From contig CM046348.1 of the NCBI GenBank assembly GCA_025403435.1, forward strand, positions 33,724,052-33,788,051: 64,000 nt of DNA. The letters run 5' to 3'. The stretch's first letter is position 1; each line of letters starts with the position of its first letter. The notes under the pieces are model-generated. The model worked only from the letters and a program-made list of their open reading frames with translations, made no database searches and was not told the origin of the DNA. Position numbers and translations under genes: made by a program. This document shows, piece after piece, positions 11,293 through 24,400 of the stretch. Origin of the DNA: Artocarpus heterophyllus. Lineage: Eukaryota; Streptophyta; Magnoliopsida; Rosales; Moraceae.

Positions 11293-12943
11293 TGAGGTTT
11301 TTACATAAATTTGCAAGTTTGTGATCATGTTATATGCATAACTTTTGTGATCTTAATCTCTCCTATGCTTGAATTGAATTTTATAGAGAGATGACACTCT
11401 AGGTTTCTATATAATATAAATGTTGTCATGGATTATGTGGTGAATGTTTAATAATTAATTATGGTTGATTAAATCGTTGTTTAAATATTTACTAATTAAT
11501 TAATTCATATCGGTTATGGTTCCTTAGAGGTTAGAATGTGTATCTAGGTTTTTCATGTAATTAGATGACAGACTATCATCTCCGTCTAGGAATTGTTATT
11601 TAATTTTTAATTTGTAAGAATTTTGTAATTAAATAATTATTTGGAGAAGACGGATCTAGAAGACGGATCTAGAAGATTGATAATGGCACCTCCAGGTATT
11701 TCCTGAGTCTCTAATTTTATGTTTTTGAATTGTTGAAAATAAAATTGATAAATTGCATTAAAATTGTATTTTCTGGAATGAGGGTTTTCTGTTCGGTCGG
11801 CATGCCGAACCTCACAGTTCGGCAGGCCGAAGGTCATAGATCGACAGGCCAGACATGTGGTCCGGCAGGCTGATAGTCGGGCAAAAATTTTGGTGCTCTA
11901 CCGGCAGGCCGAACTTTCAGTTTGGCAGGCTAAACTTTCATGATCGGCAAGCCGATCATCCAGATCGGCCTGCCAACCGAGAGCTGCCAAGTGTCCAAAA
12001 AAGCTGCAATTTTTTCGATGCAGTTTTAATTTTATTTTTGGGACGATTCTGAGAAACATTAAATTTAGATATGACCGAAAATATGAAGTATTCGATTCAT
12101 ACGGGATTGAAGACTTGAAGACGGATATTACATGAAGAAGGATACCGCTTGAGGATTCAAGGATGAAGAATCGATAGATGTCTCGATTATTCTCTTGTAA
12201 TCTTAGTTTTCTATTCTCTAGGGTGGAACCATAATATTACGGTTATTATTATTTTGCTTGTAGCTTTGCTTGATTGCTTTGCTTGTCTGCATTATAATAT
12301 GATTTACCATGTATATTGATAACATGTCATATAGGATAGGGAGTGCCGTTCATATTAAAATTGTTCATGCATAATTTTAAAATAAAACCTTGACTTCAAA
12401 AGATTGAGTGGGAGAAGGTTTTCGAAGAGAGGACCTAAGGCCTCCATCGTTGGTCCATAGGAAGAACATGGTGGTCCCGACCCCTAGGAAGGGATTTCTA
12501 TCATGTACCATATTGGATCTCTGAAAGGATAAGGTATTTAAGTATGATTTATGGTTGCACACCCCTAGGTGGTGATTATAAATCATGGATAAAATATTGA
12601 AATGGTGGTTTACACTCACGTTAATTTTATTATTAACCTCTCCTAGGAGCTCTGTTAATAAAATTAATGGCCAAAGAAACGATTATTAGTGTATGCTGGA
12701 TCATACGGGTCCTGGATGGCATATATTAATCAGGAGTGGATCCATGTTCCTGATTGAATTTGGCATGACTCCCCAAGGAGCTTGTTGAATTCTAAGTTGG
12801 GAATTATCGTTGTAAGGTTGTGATATTTTCAAGGTTTTGACACATAAACACATTTGTATGTTTTTACATGATTGTGTTATCTTACTAAATTATTATATAT
12901 GTTTGCTTATGTTTGGTATATGATTCTTTGTTGTAGATTGAAA
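11293..12943 (+). other. Copia-2 untranslated leader
   Basis: This 1.65-kb region separates the primer-binding site from gag and is conserved in Copia-3 (49048-50719). It holds a tandem duplication of the GACGGATCTAGAA block (11648-11675), the palindrome array below and no long coding frame. It probably contains packaging or splice signals, but none is identified. Confidence 0.7.
11785..11985 (+). repeat. GGCAGGCC palindrome array in Copia-2 leader
   Basis: About nine degenerate units, mostly TTCGGCAGGCCGAA (AG orientation), the last in CT orientation. Short frames across it on both strands are artefacts of the GC-rich repeat. Confidence 0.85.
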
Positions 12944-13471
12944 ATGTCTAAAAACGCTTTATCATCAATACTTGACAAAAACCAATTAACCGGTGAGAAC
13001 TATAACGATTGGAAATGGAACCTGGACATCGTCCTTTCCTTTGAGAAACTGAAATATGTTTTGACAACTCCTTGTCCTCCCGAGCCTACGGGAGACTCAA
13101 GTAATGAGCAATTCCAAGCGTACGACCGCTGGAAAGATGCTAATGATCAGGCCCGCTGCTATGTTATGGCTAGCATGAACAACGTGCTGCAGGCTCAACA
13201 TCAGGATTATGAGACTGCGGAGCAGATCTTGGATAATCTTGAGGACATGTTTGGAGGCCAGGCCATAACAAAGCGGCAAGGGGCGCTTCGGAAAATCTTA
13301 AACTGTAGACAGAGACCAGGGACATCTGTAAAGGAGCATATGATGTTGGTCATGGGTTACCTTGCTGAGGCTCAAACCAATGGAGCCAACATTGATGCTG
13401 AAACTCAGATGACTATGGTCTTTGAGACTCTGTCTAAGGAATTTATTCCGTTTAGAGCTACTTTAATTTAA
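12944..13471 (+). pseudogene. Copia-2 gag (frameshifted)
   Basis: The start ATG (MSKNALSSILDKNQ) is shared with Copia-3 at 50720. Copia gag features follow: NYNDWKWNLDIVLSFEKLKY, RCYVMASMNNVLQAQH, ILDNLEDMFG, VKEHMMLVMGYLAEA. The frame ends at TAA 13469-13471. The Copia-3 copy shows gag and pol are one frame in this family, so a one-base change near 13466 has separated them here. Gag would assemble the particle. The zinc knuckle lies downstream in the next frame. Confidence 0.88.
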
Positions 13472-13485
13472 GCAATAGACGGGAT

Positions 13486-16400
13486 ATGACCTTGACAGAA
13501 CTGATGAAACAGTTACAGGAGTTTGAATTGCTGATCAGGGAGTCTCCTGTTGGTGGTGAGGCCAATATGGTAGCTGCTTCTGGTTCCAATCCTAACTTTG
13601 GAAATGGAAAGAAGCAACTGGCCAAGAGTGGGAAGTCTTCTATTCCTGCTACTACCAAGAGCAAGAAAAAGAAGAAGAAGAACTCAAAGAAGCTTCAGTG
13701 CTTCTTCTGTGGTAAGGTTGGGCATATAAAGAAGCATTGCAAGGACTTCCTTTCCAAGGGAGGTAGGTGTGATCTTCTATATTTAGAAACTTGTTTGGTT
13801 AAGGAATCCAGTGACATCTGGGTCATAGATTCCAGTGCAACTAATCATGTTTGTGTTTCTCTACAGGGATTCAAAGAAATGAGAAGCCTACTTCATGAAG
13901 ACTTAACGCTTCGGATGGGCGTTGGATCCTTGGTCTCAGCGGAAGCAGTGGGAGATGTCCATCTTTACTTTGATAATTATAGGAATTTAATTTTGCGAGA
14001 TTGTTTTTATGTTCCTAAATTTAAAAGGAATTTAATTTCTGTATCTTCTTTATTTAAAGACTCCTACGTGGTATCTTTTGATGAAAAAGTGGTGATTCGT
14101 AAAAGCAAATCTTTTATCTGTTCTGGATGGATGCAAAATAATCTATACTTTATCAAACCTAAGATGGACTTATTGCTTAATGCTGAGATAAATGATAATG
14201 ACTCAAAAAGACTTAAAACTTCTCACTCTAATAAGACTTATCTTTGGCATTTGCGCCTTGGCCATATTAACCTGAATAGGATTCAAAGGTTGGTAAGGGA
14301 TGGACCTTTAGGTCACTTAAAGGTGGAATCTATACCTCAATGTGAATCTTGTTTGGAGGGTAAAATGACCAAAAGACCATACGGGTCTAAGGGCAATAGG
14401 GCCGAAGGGGTTCAAGAACTTGTGCATAGTGATGTTTGCAGACCAATGAACATCCGAGCACGAGGAGGGTATGAGTACTTCGTCACTTTTATTGACGATT
14501 ACTCAAGATATGGGTATGTGTACCTAATGCACCACAAAAGCAAAACTTATGATAAGTTCAGGGAGTTTCAGGCTAAAGTGGAAAAGCAATTGGGTAGACC
14601 CATAAAGGCACTTCGATCTGATCAAGGTGGGGAGTACCTTTCTGATGAGTTCTTGGGACACTTGTTAGAGAATGGGATTTTATCCCATTTGACTGCGCCG
14701 GGCACTCCGTAGTAGAATGGCGTAGCAGAGAGAAGGAATAGGACTTTGTTGGACATGATTTGGTCCATGATGAGTTATTCATCATTGCCTTTATCCTTTT
14801 GGGGATATGCACTACAAACCGCATGTTATCTTTTGAACAATGTGCCTTCAAAATCGGTCCCTAAAACTCCTCACGAGTTCTGGACAAGATGGAAGACATC
14901 CTTAAACCATATTCGTATATGGGGATGTCCAGCTCATGTCCTGTTTAAGGATCCAAATAAGTTGGAAGCACGTTCAGAAGTTTGCATGTTTGTAGGATAT
15001 CCAAAAAGGACTAAAGGGGATTATTTTTATAACCCTAAGGAAAATAAAGTCGTGGTTTCAACTAATGGAACTTTCCTTGAAGAGAGTTACATGGACGACT
15101 TTAAACCTCGAAGCAAAGTGGTGCTTGAGGAGTTAAGGGGTGATCCATTCACTCCGGAGGTTTCGAACGAAACCATTCCGATCGGTGTAGAAAAACCAAA
15201 CAAACCTGAACAACAACCTCAGGGGCTTCGGCGTAGTGGGAGGATCGGGCATCAACCTGAGAGGTATATGTTCAATGGGGAGGACTTCTTGGCTGAACTG
15301 GATGAACATGATAGGGATCCTTATACTTACGCAAAAACTATGGAGGATGTTGATTCAAGACTCTAGACAGAGGCCATGAACACAGAAATGAAGTCTATGG
15401 AGACTAATCGGGTCTGGGAGCTTGTGGATCTTCCCGAAGGGGTAAAACCCATAGGGTGTAAGTGGATCTACAAGAGGAAAAGAGGAGCGGATGGAAAGGT
15501 CGAAACCTTTAAGGCTAGACTGTTAGCTAAGGGTTATACGCAAAAGGAAGGAATCGATTATGAGGAAACCTTTTCGCCTATAGCCATGCTTAAGTCCATC
15601 CAGATTCTCTTGTCCATAACTGCCGCTCTCGATTATGAGATTTGGCAGATGGATGTCAAGACGGCTTTTTTGAATGGCTATCTTGATGAGTCCATTTATA
15701 TGGAACAACCAAACGGGTTCAAAGTCGCGGGTCAAGAGGGTAAGGTTTGTAAGCTGCTAAAGTCTATTTATGGACTTAAGCAGGCTTCTCATTCTTGGAA
15801 CATAAGATTTGATCAAGTGATAAAAACTTATGGGTTCTCACAAAACGTGGATGAACCATGTGTTTACAAACACATAAAGGATGGGAAGGTGGTTTTTCTA
15901 CTGCTCTATAGATGACATTCTGCTAATTGGCAATGACATTGGGGCGTTGTCATCGGTCAAATTATGGTTGACCAAGCAGTTTGACATGAAGGACTTGGGT
16001 GAGGCTAATTTTGTTCTAGGTATCCAGATCTTTCGGGATAGGAAGAACAAAATGATAGCTTTGTCACAGGCCGGCTACATAGATAAAATTCTCAGGAGGT
16101 TTGCAATGCAGGATTCCAAGAAAGGTGGGCAACCATCTAGTTCTGGAATTACTCTTTCTAAGAAAGACTCTCCAAAGTCTTATGAAGAAAGAGAATACAT
16201 GAAGAAGGTGCCTTATGCTTCGGCAGTGGGTAGTCTCATGTATGCCATGCTTTGCACACGGACGGATATTAGCTATACGGTCGGGATTGTAAGTCGATTT
16301 CAGGCAGATCCAGGACCGAACCATTGGGTTGCGGTAAAGCATATTTTCAAGTACCTGAGAAGGACTCGAGGGTATATGCTTGTGTATTCGGGTGAGGACT

Positions 16401-16810
16401 TGACTCCTCTAAGATACACTGATTCAGATTTTCAATCCTGTCTGGATTCTAAGAAATCGACTTCGAGGTTTGTGTTTACTCTAGGTGGCGGTGCCATCAG
16501 TTAGAGAAGTGCGAAGCAAGATTGCACTTCGGATTCAACGATGGAGGCCTAGTATGTGGCAGCTAGTGATGCTTCGAAAGAAGCAGTGTGGCTCCGCAAG
16601 TTCCTTGGGGATCTTGAGGTAGTTCTTGGTATGGATAAAGCAGTATCACTGTACTGTGATAACAGTGCAGCGGTAGCTAATGCTAAGGAACCAAGATTTC
16701 ACAAGAAGAGTAAGCATATTGATCGGAAGTATCATGTGATAAAGGACTTCGTTGAGGGCAAGCATGTCACGGTGTGCAAGATCGCATCAGAGGACAATTT
16801 AGCTGATCCA
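13486..16810 (+). pseudogene. Copia-2 zinc knuckle and pol: PR-INT-RT-RNaseH (broken)
   Basis: After a lysine-rich stretch comes CCHC knuckle CFFCGKVGHIKKHC (about 13700-13740). Protease: WVIDSSATNHVC near 13820, with catalytic DSG changed to DSS. Integrase: WHLRLGHINLNRIQRL (14246), FIDDYSRYGYVYL (14488), SDQGGEYLSD (14619) and [12 protein letters not shown] (14716), so the DDE residues are present. Two consecutive TAG codons at 14710-14715 fall where the family has Gln-Gln. RT: KWIYKRKRGADGKVETFKAR and IWQMDVKTAFLNG. A 2-base deletion at about 15911 destroys the YVDD catalytic motif and shifts the frame. RNase H: YTDSDFQSCLDSKKSTS. Further stops at 15364 and 16502 replace Trp. The C-terminus is cut at 16810. 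Confidence 0.92.
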
Positions 16811-17026
16811 TAAAGGACTTCGTTGATGGTTTGTTAAAAAACCATCATGGAAGGAAGGCATTCCACGACGATTTTTAGAGAAAACCATCATGGAAGATGC
16901 TCTCCCCTACTATGATAGTTTTCATCTTCTCGAGTGTAACTTCCCGCTTTTTTCCCTTATCACAACGATTTTTGAAAAAAGGTTGTTAAATGAGGGTCAT
17001 ATAATCTCAAATTTCTAGTAGTACTT
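16811..17026. mobile_element. CACTA-like terminal fragment at an inversion junction
   Basis: The piece between plus-strand Copia-2 and the minus-strand leader contains short inverted repeats: GATGGTTTGTTAAAAAACCATC around 16824, and ACAACGATTTTT against AAAAAAGGTTGT near 16962-16987. Subterminal CCATCATGGAAG repeats are present, and the end ...AAATTTCTAGTAGTA resembles the complement of a CACTA terminus (CACTACTAGAAATTT). Subterminal hairpins followed by such an end are typical of CACTA elements. The opposite terminus is missing, so this would be a truncated non-autonomous copy. Confidence 0.4.
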
Positions 17027-17575
17027 TAAAATCGTTCTGTCCAGCCTATCAGTCTACAACTATTGGCTTGTTGAGCAACACAAAACCTAGCATTTCTCAA
17101 ACTTTTGTAAAATAATTTTGAGGAGCCTTTAATTTATTTTTTAACAATTCAAAAACATAAAAATTTATGAACATACAAAAAACATAGAGAACTCCAATCA
17201 TCTTTGTCTTCTAGATCCGTCTTCACTTCAAATAATTATTTTAATACAAATTTTACAAATTAAAATTAAAATAATGAATTATAGATGGTGATGATAGACC
17301 ATCATTTAATTATATGAAAAACATAGATACGCATTCTAACCTCTAAGAAACCATAACCGCAAAATTAATTTATTAAAAAAATAAATTGAAATTAATTAAC
17401 CATAATTAATTAATAAATATTCACCACATAATCTCATGACAACATTTAATTATATAGAAACCCTAGAGTGCTAACTCTAAAAAAAATTAAATTCGAGCAT
17501 GGGAGAGATTAAGATCACATAATTTATGCACATAGCATGATCACAAACCCATAAAATCAACGTAAAACTACCAAT

Positions 17576-19152
17576 TGTCAGAAAAAAATATGTACCAGAA
17601 TTTTAAAAATTTTAAAATCAAAGTCTTTTCTAAATAACAAGTAAATAACAAGTCTGACATGCTAAGTACATAAATTAATAGCAGATCTTACATACCTCTT
17701 TTGTGCACAAAGTTTGTAGAAAATCAAGACGAGAAGAACACATCAGAAGAGCCGTAACTAACTGGTCTTCTTTGTTCTTCTCTATCCACGATCGGAGTGC
17801 AGGTGGTCGCACATTGTACAATCTTCCTCCAGTGACTCTCCATCCAACCACTTAAGAAAACCAAGAGCTAAGGTTCCAGATGTTAAATAATAGCTCTCTA
17901 GGAGTTTTAGAGTTTCTCTAACTAGAGTACTCACCTTTTGCTTCTCAAATGATACAAAGAACAATGAAAAATAAGCTTTCTTTTTATAGTGGTCAGATCT
18001 TGGGTTAGTCCCTATCAGATTAAGCTTCAAAATTCAAGTTTAGATCAATTTTTGATTAAAAAGCACATGAACGCGTTTTCTGTTAACCAGCAGTAATCAA
18101 CCATGCTGTCGCGATCTAGGAGTTCGAATCAAACTCGAATTCCTCAAGCTGATCTGATAAATCCTATCTTATTTGACCCAGGTATCCTTTATAGAGTCTC
18201 AATTTTAATTCAAATAACCCAATAGAAATGTTATCTAATTAAAATAGTCATACACAGATAAACCTATACAAATAAAATATATCCAAATAATTCAACATGT
18301 TTATCTTGGGTTAATTCACAAAACCAATTCAATCAATAAACCAATCATTAACTATTAAATCTAATCAACTCAAATTTTAGCCAATATAATAATTAACATA
18401 AGCCACCAACATTTAGGAAAAACACGCCGTATAGTTACGGGAATTATTATGAGCTAGCAAAATGGACCTGATGGACGTATATAGATCAAGTTCCCATAAT
18501 TATAAAATAACATATTCTAGATACATATATTTTATAATTATTAACTCTAACATTGCTCCACCAAAAGCTTGGAGCTGTATTCTTAAACTATATATAAAAT
18601 TATAAAGCTCCTATAAGCTAATCATCCATGATGTATTATAATATGTGTCATCCCTATAGGATATTCATAATCGGCTTAAGGATAAAGTCTGTTTTACCTT
18701 CTTGATTATTTTTATCTTATGTTCCATTATCTTACCATTGGAATACTTACTATTCATCAATAGTATTCCATTTGGTTACACTTATGTATCCAAATGATTG
18801 AGTGTTCCATTCTTTTAATTATGGGATAATGCCTATAAGAGAATATCATTAACTCTTCAAAAAAGCTATAGATTCCATATCTATAACGAGTCTACGTCAA
18901 TCAAGAGTCTTGTCTTCAACATACCAGTGTGCGTACCATCATCAAATGAGGATGTCATTATTTGATACATCAAAAGACACAAGTCAAGAATACGGGCCCA
19001 TTATTCATTTCAGGATAAATATATAACACGTATGATTGTCAAAAGTGAATTGATTTAAATAAACAAAATTATTAATCAAATCAATTCAACTTTTACCCCG
19101 ATCCAATATATCGTCGCCTATGACAATATACGAATGTTGCTACTTGTAGAAT
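17576..19152 (-). repeat. Copia-M LTR, 3' portion
   Basis: Reverse-complement homologue of the Copia-2 LTR from its end (TGTCAG on plus) up to the Gypsy-A target site. The rest resumes at 28246. A TATA-like site lies near 17985 on the minus strand. Confidence 0.85.
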
Positions 19153-21318
19153 TGTAACGCCCCAAAATTTATTTAATGTTAATGTAGTATAAATGATGAA
19201 TTAGTGTGCCATAATTAATGTTTTAACATTAATTAGATTATTTGGTTCGATTTTGAATTTTGGGTTGTTTTGTTAAATTGATGCGTTCAAATGATTTCTC
19301 ATTGTTTTAAAATGATGTTTTGAGTTTTAAAACACAACAATTTGAAAAATGTTAAAAATACTCTGTTTTGCAAAACCGTGGGCGGCACATGGTTTTCGCA
19401 CAGTAAAACCGCCCACCGTTTTTCTCTATTTATTCCCTTTTCTCCTCCTCTCTCTCTTCACTTCTCAGCACTGTCTCTCTCTCTCTCTCCTCTCTCTCTC
19501 GGCAGCTCCCTCTCTCTCTCAATTATCTCTCAAAATCTTTGAAAGAAATTCAAATCCAAGCTTCGGGATAGCAAGGAGGAAGCTCGGGGACGTGATTTAG
19601 CAACCGAAAACGTGGATTGAAACTTCGATTCGAGGTTAGTTTTGAAATTTCTAAACTTTTTCCAAAATTTTCAATTTTGTGTATTTTTGAAATCTAGGTT
19701 TGTTTAAGCTTAGAAAACCATGGATTTGAGTTAAATGAACTTAGAACAACTAGAATCTAAGCTTAGATTGAAGAGAAATGGATTGGATTCAAGATTTTTC
19801 ATTTTTCTCCTTATTTTCTCATTTTCAAATTTTTGGGGATTTCGAGTTTAAATCTTGTTTAAATGGGTTCAAACATGTTCTAGTATGTTTTTCTATCAAC
19901 TATGATTGTTTTTCATGCCTGGGAATTGAGAAAAACAGGTTCGAATCAAGATTTGAATTTTGAGGATCGAGAAACCCGTGGCTGGGATTTCTGGATTTTC
20001 CCAGTTCAGCAGGCCAAACTGTGTGTTCGGCAGGCCGGAGTGATGATCGGCAGGCCGGTGTTCTTCCGACCGACAGGCCAAACCTGGGGAAGTGTTCGGC
20101 CTACCAACCTTTGCTTCCGGCAGGCTGAACTGTGCAGTTCGGCTGGCCGAAGTAGGGCGTCCGGTAGGCCGACCGAGGCATGGAAATTTTTGTGATTTTT
20201 CACCCATTTTCACTGTTTTGAACCCTGATTTAAATCCCAACCTTATAGAATGATTTTAATGATACAAATGGCACACTAGGACATCATGAAATGATTTAGT
20301 AACATAGAATGTTTCAAACTAGATATTGATCGACTTAGTTTGTATCTAGGATCGTTCATGGTTCCGCAGAGCTAACGTATAGCGGACCGGGATTACGGTG
20401 TAGGGCACCGGCATGCATATTGAGGTAGGACTTCTATCCTATTTCTTTGGTAGCCTGGTTTTGAAATGATTTGGCTTTGAAAAGGGTTTCTATTAAAATG
20501 TTTTCAACGGTGTTTGAAAATGGATTTATCGGTTATATTTTAATATACCGTGATCTGCAATGAACTTCATAATAAATGTAACTAACAACACTCGGTAATT
20601 GGGTTTTGAATGATAATGATAATAAACACATAGGCATGATGCCATATTAGAGATCAGGTCGTGTAGCGATCGACCTTGGGGGCAGGTCCCGAAACCCAGC
20701 TAGGCCACTATGGTGGTGATATTATGGTTTGCCTAGGTAAAAGAAAAATGGTGTTTTTGATTGTACGAGTAGACTGTTCTGTGTCAGGACGGCTCTACTC
20801 AAATTATGTATTTATTTATTTAAGTTTTCTTTTGAGTACTCCTAACAATGAAATTTTTCTTTAAATTAAATTATTTTATAAAACATAGTCCTACTGGGCC
20901 TTTCGCTCACGTTTTTATCTGTTTTAAATTTTTTCCCCCTTCTAGGTGGTTTCCCATTTAGGTTTGGAGAGGATTCTTCGGATCGAACTCAGGAGCAATA
21001 GGAGGATTATTTTATCTTTTGTACTATTTAATCAAGGCATGTAAAAGTTTAACTTTATTTGTACTTGGACTGTAATTGTATTTATGATGTTGTCAGAACC
21101 ATGTGTGTGCACAAGTTGTGGGTTGTGGAACCCATACTCGCGGTTCTTTATTAATTTTTATTACTTGCTTAATATTTATAAATTCTTTCATAAAAATGTG
21201 GTGGAAATCTTCCTATTTCTTACTTAATTTGATCTTTAAACCATTGGTTTTATTAAAATTCTCCTTTAATTAATCTAAATAATCCGCCACATCACCTCCC
21301 GTACTCTGGGTCGTGACA
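19153..21318 (+). repeat. Gypsy-A 5' LTR
   Basis: TGTAACGCCCC...GTCGTGACA, 2166 bp. It carries a CT-rich microsatellite (about 19435-19520) just after a possible TATTTATT promoter element, and a palindrome array at 19993. Confidence 0.95.
19993..20182 (+). repeat. GGCAGGCC palindrome array in Gypsy-A 5' LTR
   Basis: About eight units, including TTCGGCAGGCCGGA, ATCGGCAGGCCGGT and TTCGGCTGGCCGAA. Spacers are the same as in the 3' LTR copy. Confidence 0.88.
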
Positions 21319-21321
21319 GAA

Positions 21322-21333
21322 TGGTATCAGAGC
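21322..21333 (+). promoter_or_regulatory. Gypsy-A primer-binding site
   Basis: TGGTATCAGAGC, 3 bases after the LTR, matching initiator-Met tRNA. Confidence 0.92.
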
Positions 21334-21423
21334 TCAAGGTTATGAACTTTGGGAATTATGCACGCATAGGTTTGACAATGAAATACCTCTGACAGTCCAA
21401 ATTTTGTTTTCAGAAGTGAGAGA

Positions 21424-24400
21424 ATGGCACCTAGACGTCGTTCGACTGCTGGCGCCGAGTTCGGAAATGATGAGGGCATGATGAGGTCTATGTTTGCGGC
21501 CTTCCGGCAGATGGCAGCCAGGGCTAGACCGGGAGATTCTGATGTTGGTAGTCAGCATACGTTCTTTAAGGAATTTCGGTGGGCGTCTATTCTGACTTTT
21601 GATGGCAATGGGGATCCGCAGTTAGCAGAGTATTGGCTGGATTCGATCTTGAAGCATTTGGATATTCTTGGTGTGCCTGAGGAGTATCGTGTGGAGTTTG
21701 CTACGTATAAGCTCGAGGGTGGCGCTAACACTTGGTGGAAATAGACTAAGTATCTGGAGCGCGGTGGTGATATAAGTTGGGACAGGTTCGAGGAGCTGTT
21801 CTATGATCGATATTTTTCACAGGGGTATAGAGATCAGAAGGCAGCCGAGTTTTATAGATTGTAGCAGGGTGATCTGTCAGTTCGGGAATATGAGGCAAAG
21901 TTTAATGAGTTGGCTAGGTTTGCTCCATCAGCGGTGGCATCGGAGCGTGAGAAATGTATTAAGTTTCAGGAAGGGCTCAAGGCTCCTATTCGGCGGCAGT
22001 TGGTTGCTCTACGGCTTAGGAATTTTGGAGAGCTTGTGTCATCGGTGATCTCCGTGGAGAATGATTATGTGCAGTATTGTGAGGACCGAGCCAAGGCTTC
22101 AGGAGGACCGTAGAGGAGTGGCAGGAAGAGCACCAGTAGTCGTCCAGCTCTAGGGAAGGGCAAGCAAGGCGGTGCGACCAGTGGCAACAGCAGTTCGTCT
22201 GGCAGCGGGCGCAGCAATCCCTACAGTTTTCATTGTCATTTCTGTCAGCAGCCCAGACACATCAAGAGGAATTGCCCGATCAGGAGTGCTCGTCTTGGAT
22301 CTCAGACCGGGGAGGATGCCAGTCGTTTGTCTCAGCCTCAGACCCTACCTCCACCTCCGTAGTACCCGCAGTTGCAGTATCCGTAGTTCTCTCCTCAACA
22401 ATTCTCATATCCGACACGGGGACAGCAGCCGCAGTATTTTCAGTGCAGTGTTCCTCAGTATCGAGCGCCGAGTACAGGTAGTGTGCAGTTGTCTCCATCT
22501 CAGCAGCATCAACCGAGTAATCCAGGACCCAGCAATGTCGGTAGAGGAAAAGGGAAAGCGCCAGTGCAGGTTCATGCAATGGCATCTGGAGGGTCAAATT
22601 CTCATGTTGGTAATGCGGTTGTTGACGGTATGATCTTGGTTTCTAGATCTTTAGCTCGCGTATTATTTGATACCGATGCCTCTTATTCTCTCATTTCGAG
22701 TTCTTTTGTACATGCCTTGGGATTAGAGGTAGAAGAGTTTAATGAACCCCTAGTCATAACTTCCCCCTTGGGGCGAGTGTGTGTAAACTGTATGTGTAAA
22801 TCCTGTAAAATAAAGATTGGGGATGAGATTTTCAAAAGTGATTTGATTATACTCCCCATGAGCTCCTATGATGTAATTCTAGGGATGGACTGGTTGTCCA
22901 GGTATAGTGCAGTCGTGGACTGCCAACTTAGAAAAGTGACCCTAGTGTCTGATAGGGGGACGGTGATCACTTACCAGGGTGGTGGTGATTGGTTAATGAG
23001 TGAGCGTTTCATGAAGTCGTGTCTAGGAGGGCGAAGGAATCTAGGTTGTTGTGCTTTTCTTGCCAATCTAGATTGCGAGCCCTATGTTTCAAGTGGCAGT
23101 TTAGCGATTTCAGTGGTTGATGAGTTCGAGGATGTTTTTCCCGACGAGTTGCCAGGATTACCACCGCATCGGGAGATTGAGTTTGGTACCAAGTTGTTTC
23201 CAGGGACATCACCGATTTCTATGGCACCTTATCGGATGGCGCCGGCAGAAATGAAGGAATTAAGGAAGCAACTTCAGGAGCTTGCTGATAAAGGATATAT
23301 TTGGAATAGCACATCTCTGTGGGGAGCACCGGTTATGTTTGCTAAGAAGCATGATGGGACTCTCAGGTTATGTGTGGATTATCGGCAGCTGAATCGTGTT
23401 ACGGTGAAGAACAAGTATCCCTTGCCTAGGATTTATGAGTTGTTTGATCAGTTGGGAGGTTCGCGGTACTTCTCGAAGATTGATTTGCGTTCAGGTTATC
23501 ATCAGCTCAGGATCAAGGAAGAGGATATTCCCAAGACAGCTTTTAGGACTCGGTATGGGCATTTTGAGTTCCTGGTTATGTCGTTTGGGTTGACGAATGC
23601 TCCGACAGCTTTCATGGATTTGATGAACAGGATATTTAGGCCGTATTTAGATCAGTTCGTGATCGTGTTCATCGATGATATTCTTGTGTATTCTAAGACT
23701 TGGGAGGAGCATGAGCAGCATCTTCGGATCGTGCTTCAGACTCTGCGGGAGCACCAGTTGTATGCTAAGAGGGAAAAGTGTGAGTTCTGGTTGACTGAGG
23801 TCAAGTTTTTGGGTCATGTCATCTCGGAGCATGGTATTTCAGTGGATCCGTCCAAGATTAAAGCTATATTGGAGTGGGAACGACCAAGGAATGTAGCGGA
23901 GATTCGCAGCTTCTTGGGTCTTGTTGGGTATTATAGGAAGTTTGTAAAGGATTTTTCGAAGATTGCAGCTTCGTTGACGAGATTGATCAAGAAAAATGTT
24001 AGGTTTGAGTGGAATGAAGATTGTGAGCTTGCTTTTCAGGAATTGAAGAACCGGTTGACTTCCGCTCCAGTGTTAGTTATTCCTAGCAGTGACGAGCCGT
24101 ATGAGGTTTATGCAGATGCTTCAGGGTGCGGACTTGGATGCGTGTTGATGCAGCTTGGACGTGTAGTTGCGTACGGATCGAGACAGCTACGACCTCACGA
24201 GCGAAATTATCCTACTCATGATTTAGAGCTTGCGGCGGTGATTTACGCACTGAAGATTTGGAGGTGTTATCTGTATGGAGCATCGTTTCAGGTCTTCTCC
24301 GATCACAAGAGTTTGAGGTATTTGTTCACTCAGAGGGATCTTAATCTGAGGCAGCATAGGTGGGTCGAGTATATGGAGGATTATGATTTTGCGTTGCATT

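Larger units (their letters stand above)
9268..16810 (+). mobile_element. Copia-2: 3'-truncated Ty1/copia element with 2-kb LTR
   Basis: It consists of a 2011-bp 5' LTR, a primer-binding site, a 1.66-kb leader with a GGCAGGCC array, gag and pol. The pol reading stops at KIASEDNLADP (16810), just where the usual C-terminal end would follow. No polypurine tract or 3' LTR is found; a CACTA-like fragment and then a leader and LTR of the opposite orientation follow. No matching TSD can therefore be given (5' flank CAAAC). Copia-3 and the solo LTR at 60587 belong to the same broad family. Confidence 0.9.

Noticed and set aside
18090..18160. tRNA-like GTTCGAATC word
   Set aside because: No acceptor or anticodon stem can be built around it; it lies inside a copia LTR.
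19342..19600. Ser/Leu-rich frames in the Gypsy-A LTRs (also 26248-26506)
   Set aside because: Produced by the CT microsatellite in the LTR; non-coding.
19896..20240. Several overlapping frames on both strands in the Gypsy-A LTR (also 26806-27146, 40283-40510, 58912-59190)
   Set aside because: Artefacts of the GC-rich palindrome arrays, which lack stops in many frames. They do not persist beyond the arrays.
22172..22633. 153-codon open frame overlapping Gypsy-A gag
   Set aside because: Shadow of the Gln/Pro-rich gag linker in another frame. The real frame is shown by the zinc knuckle and continuity into the protease.
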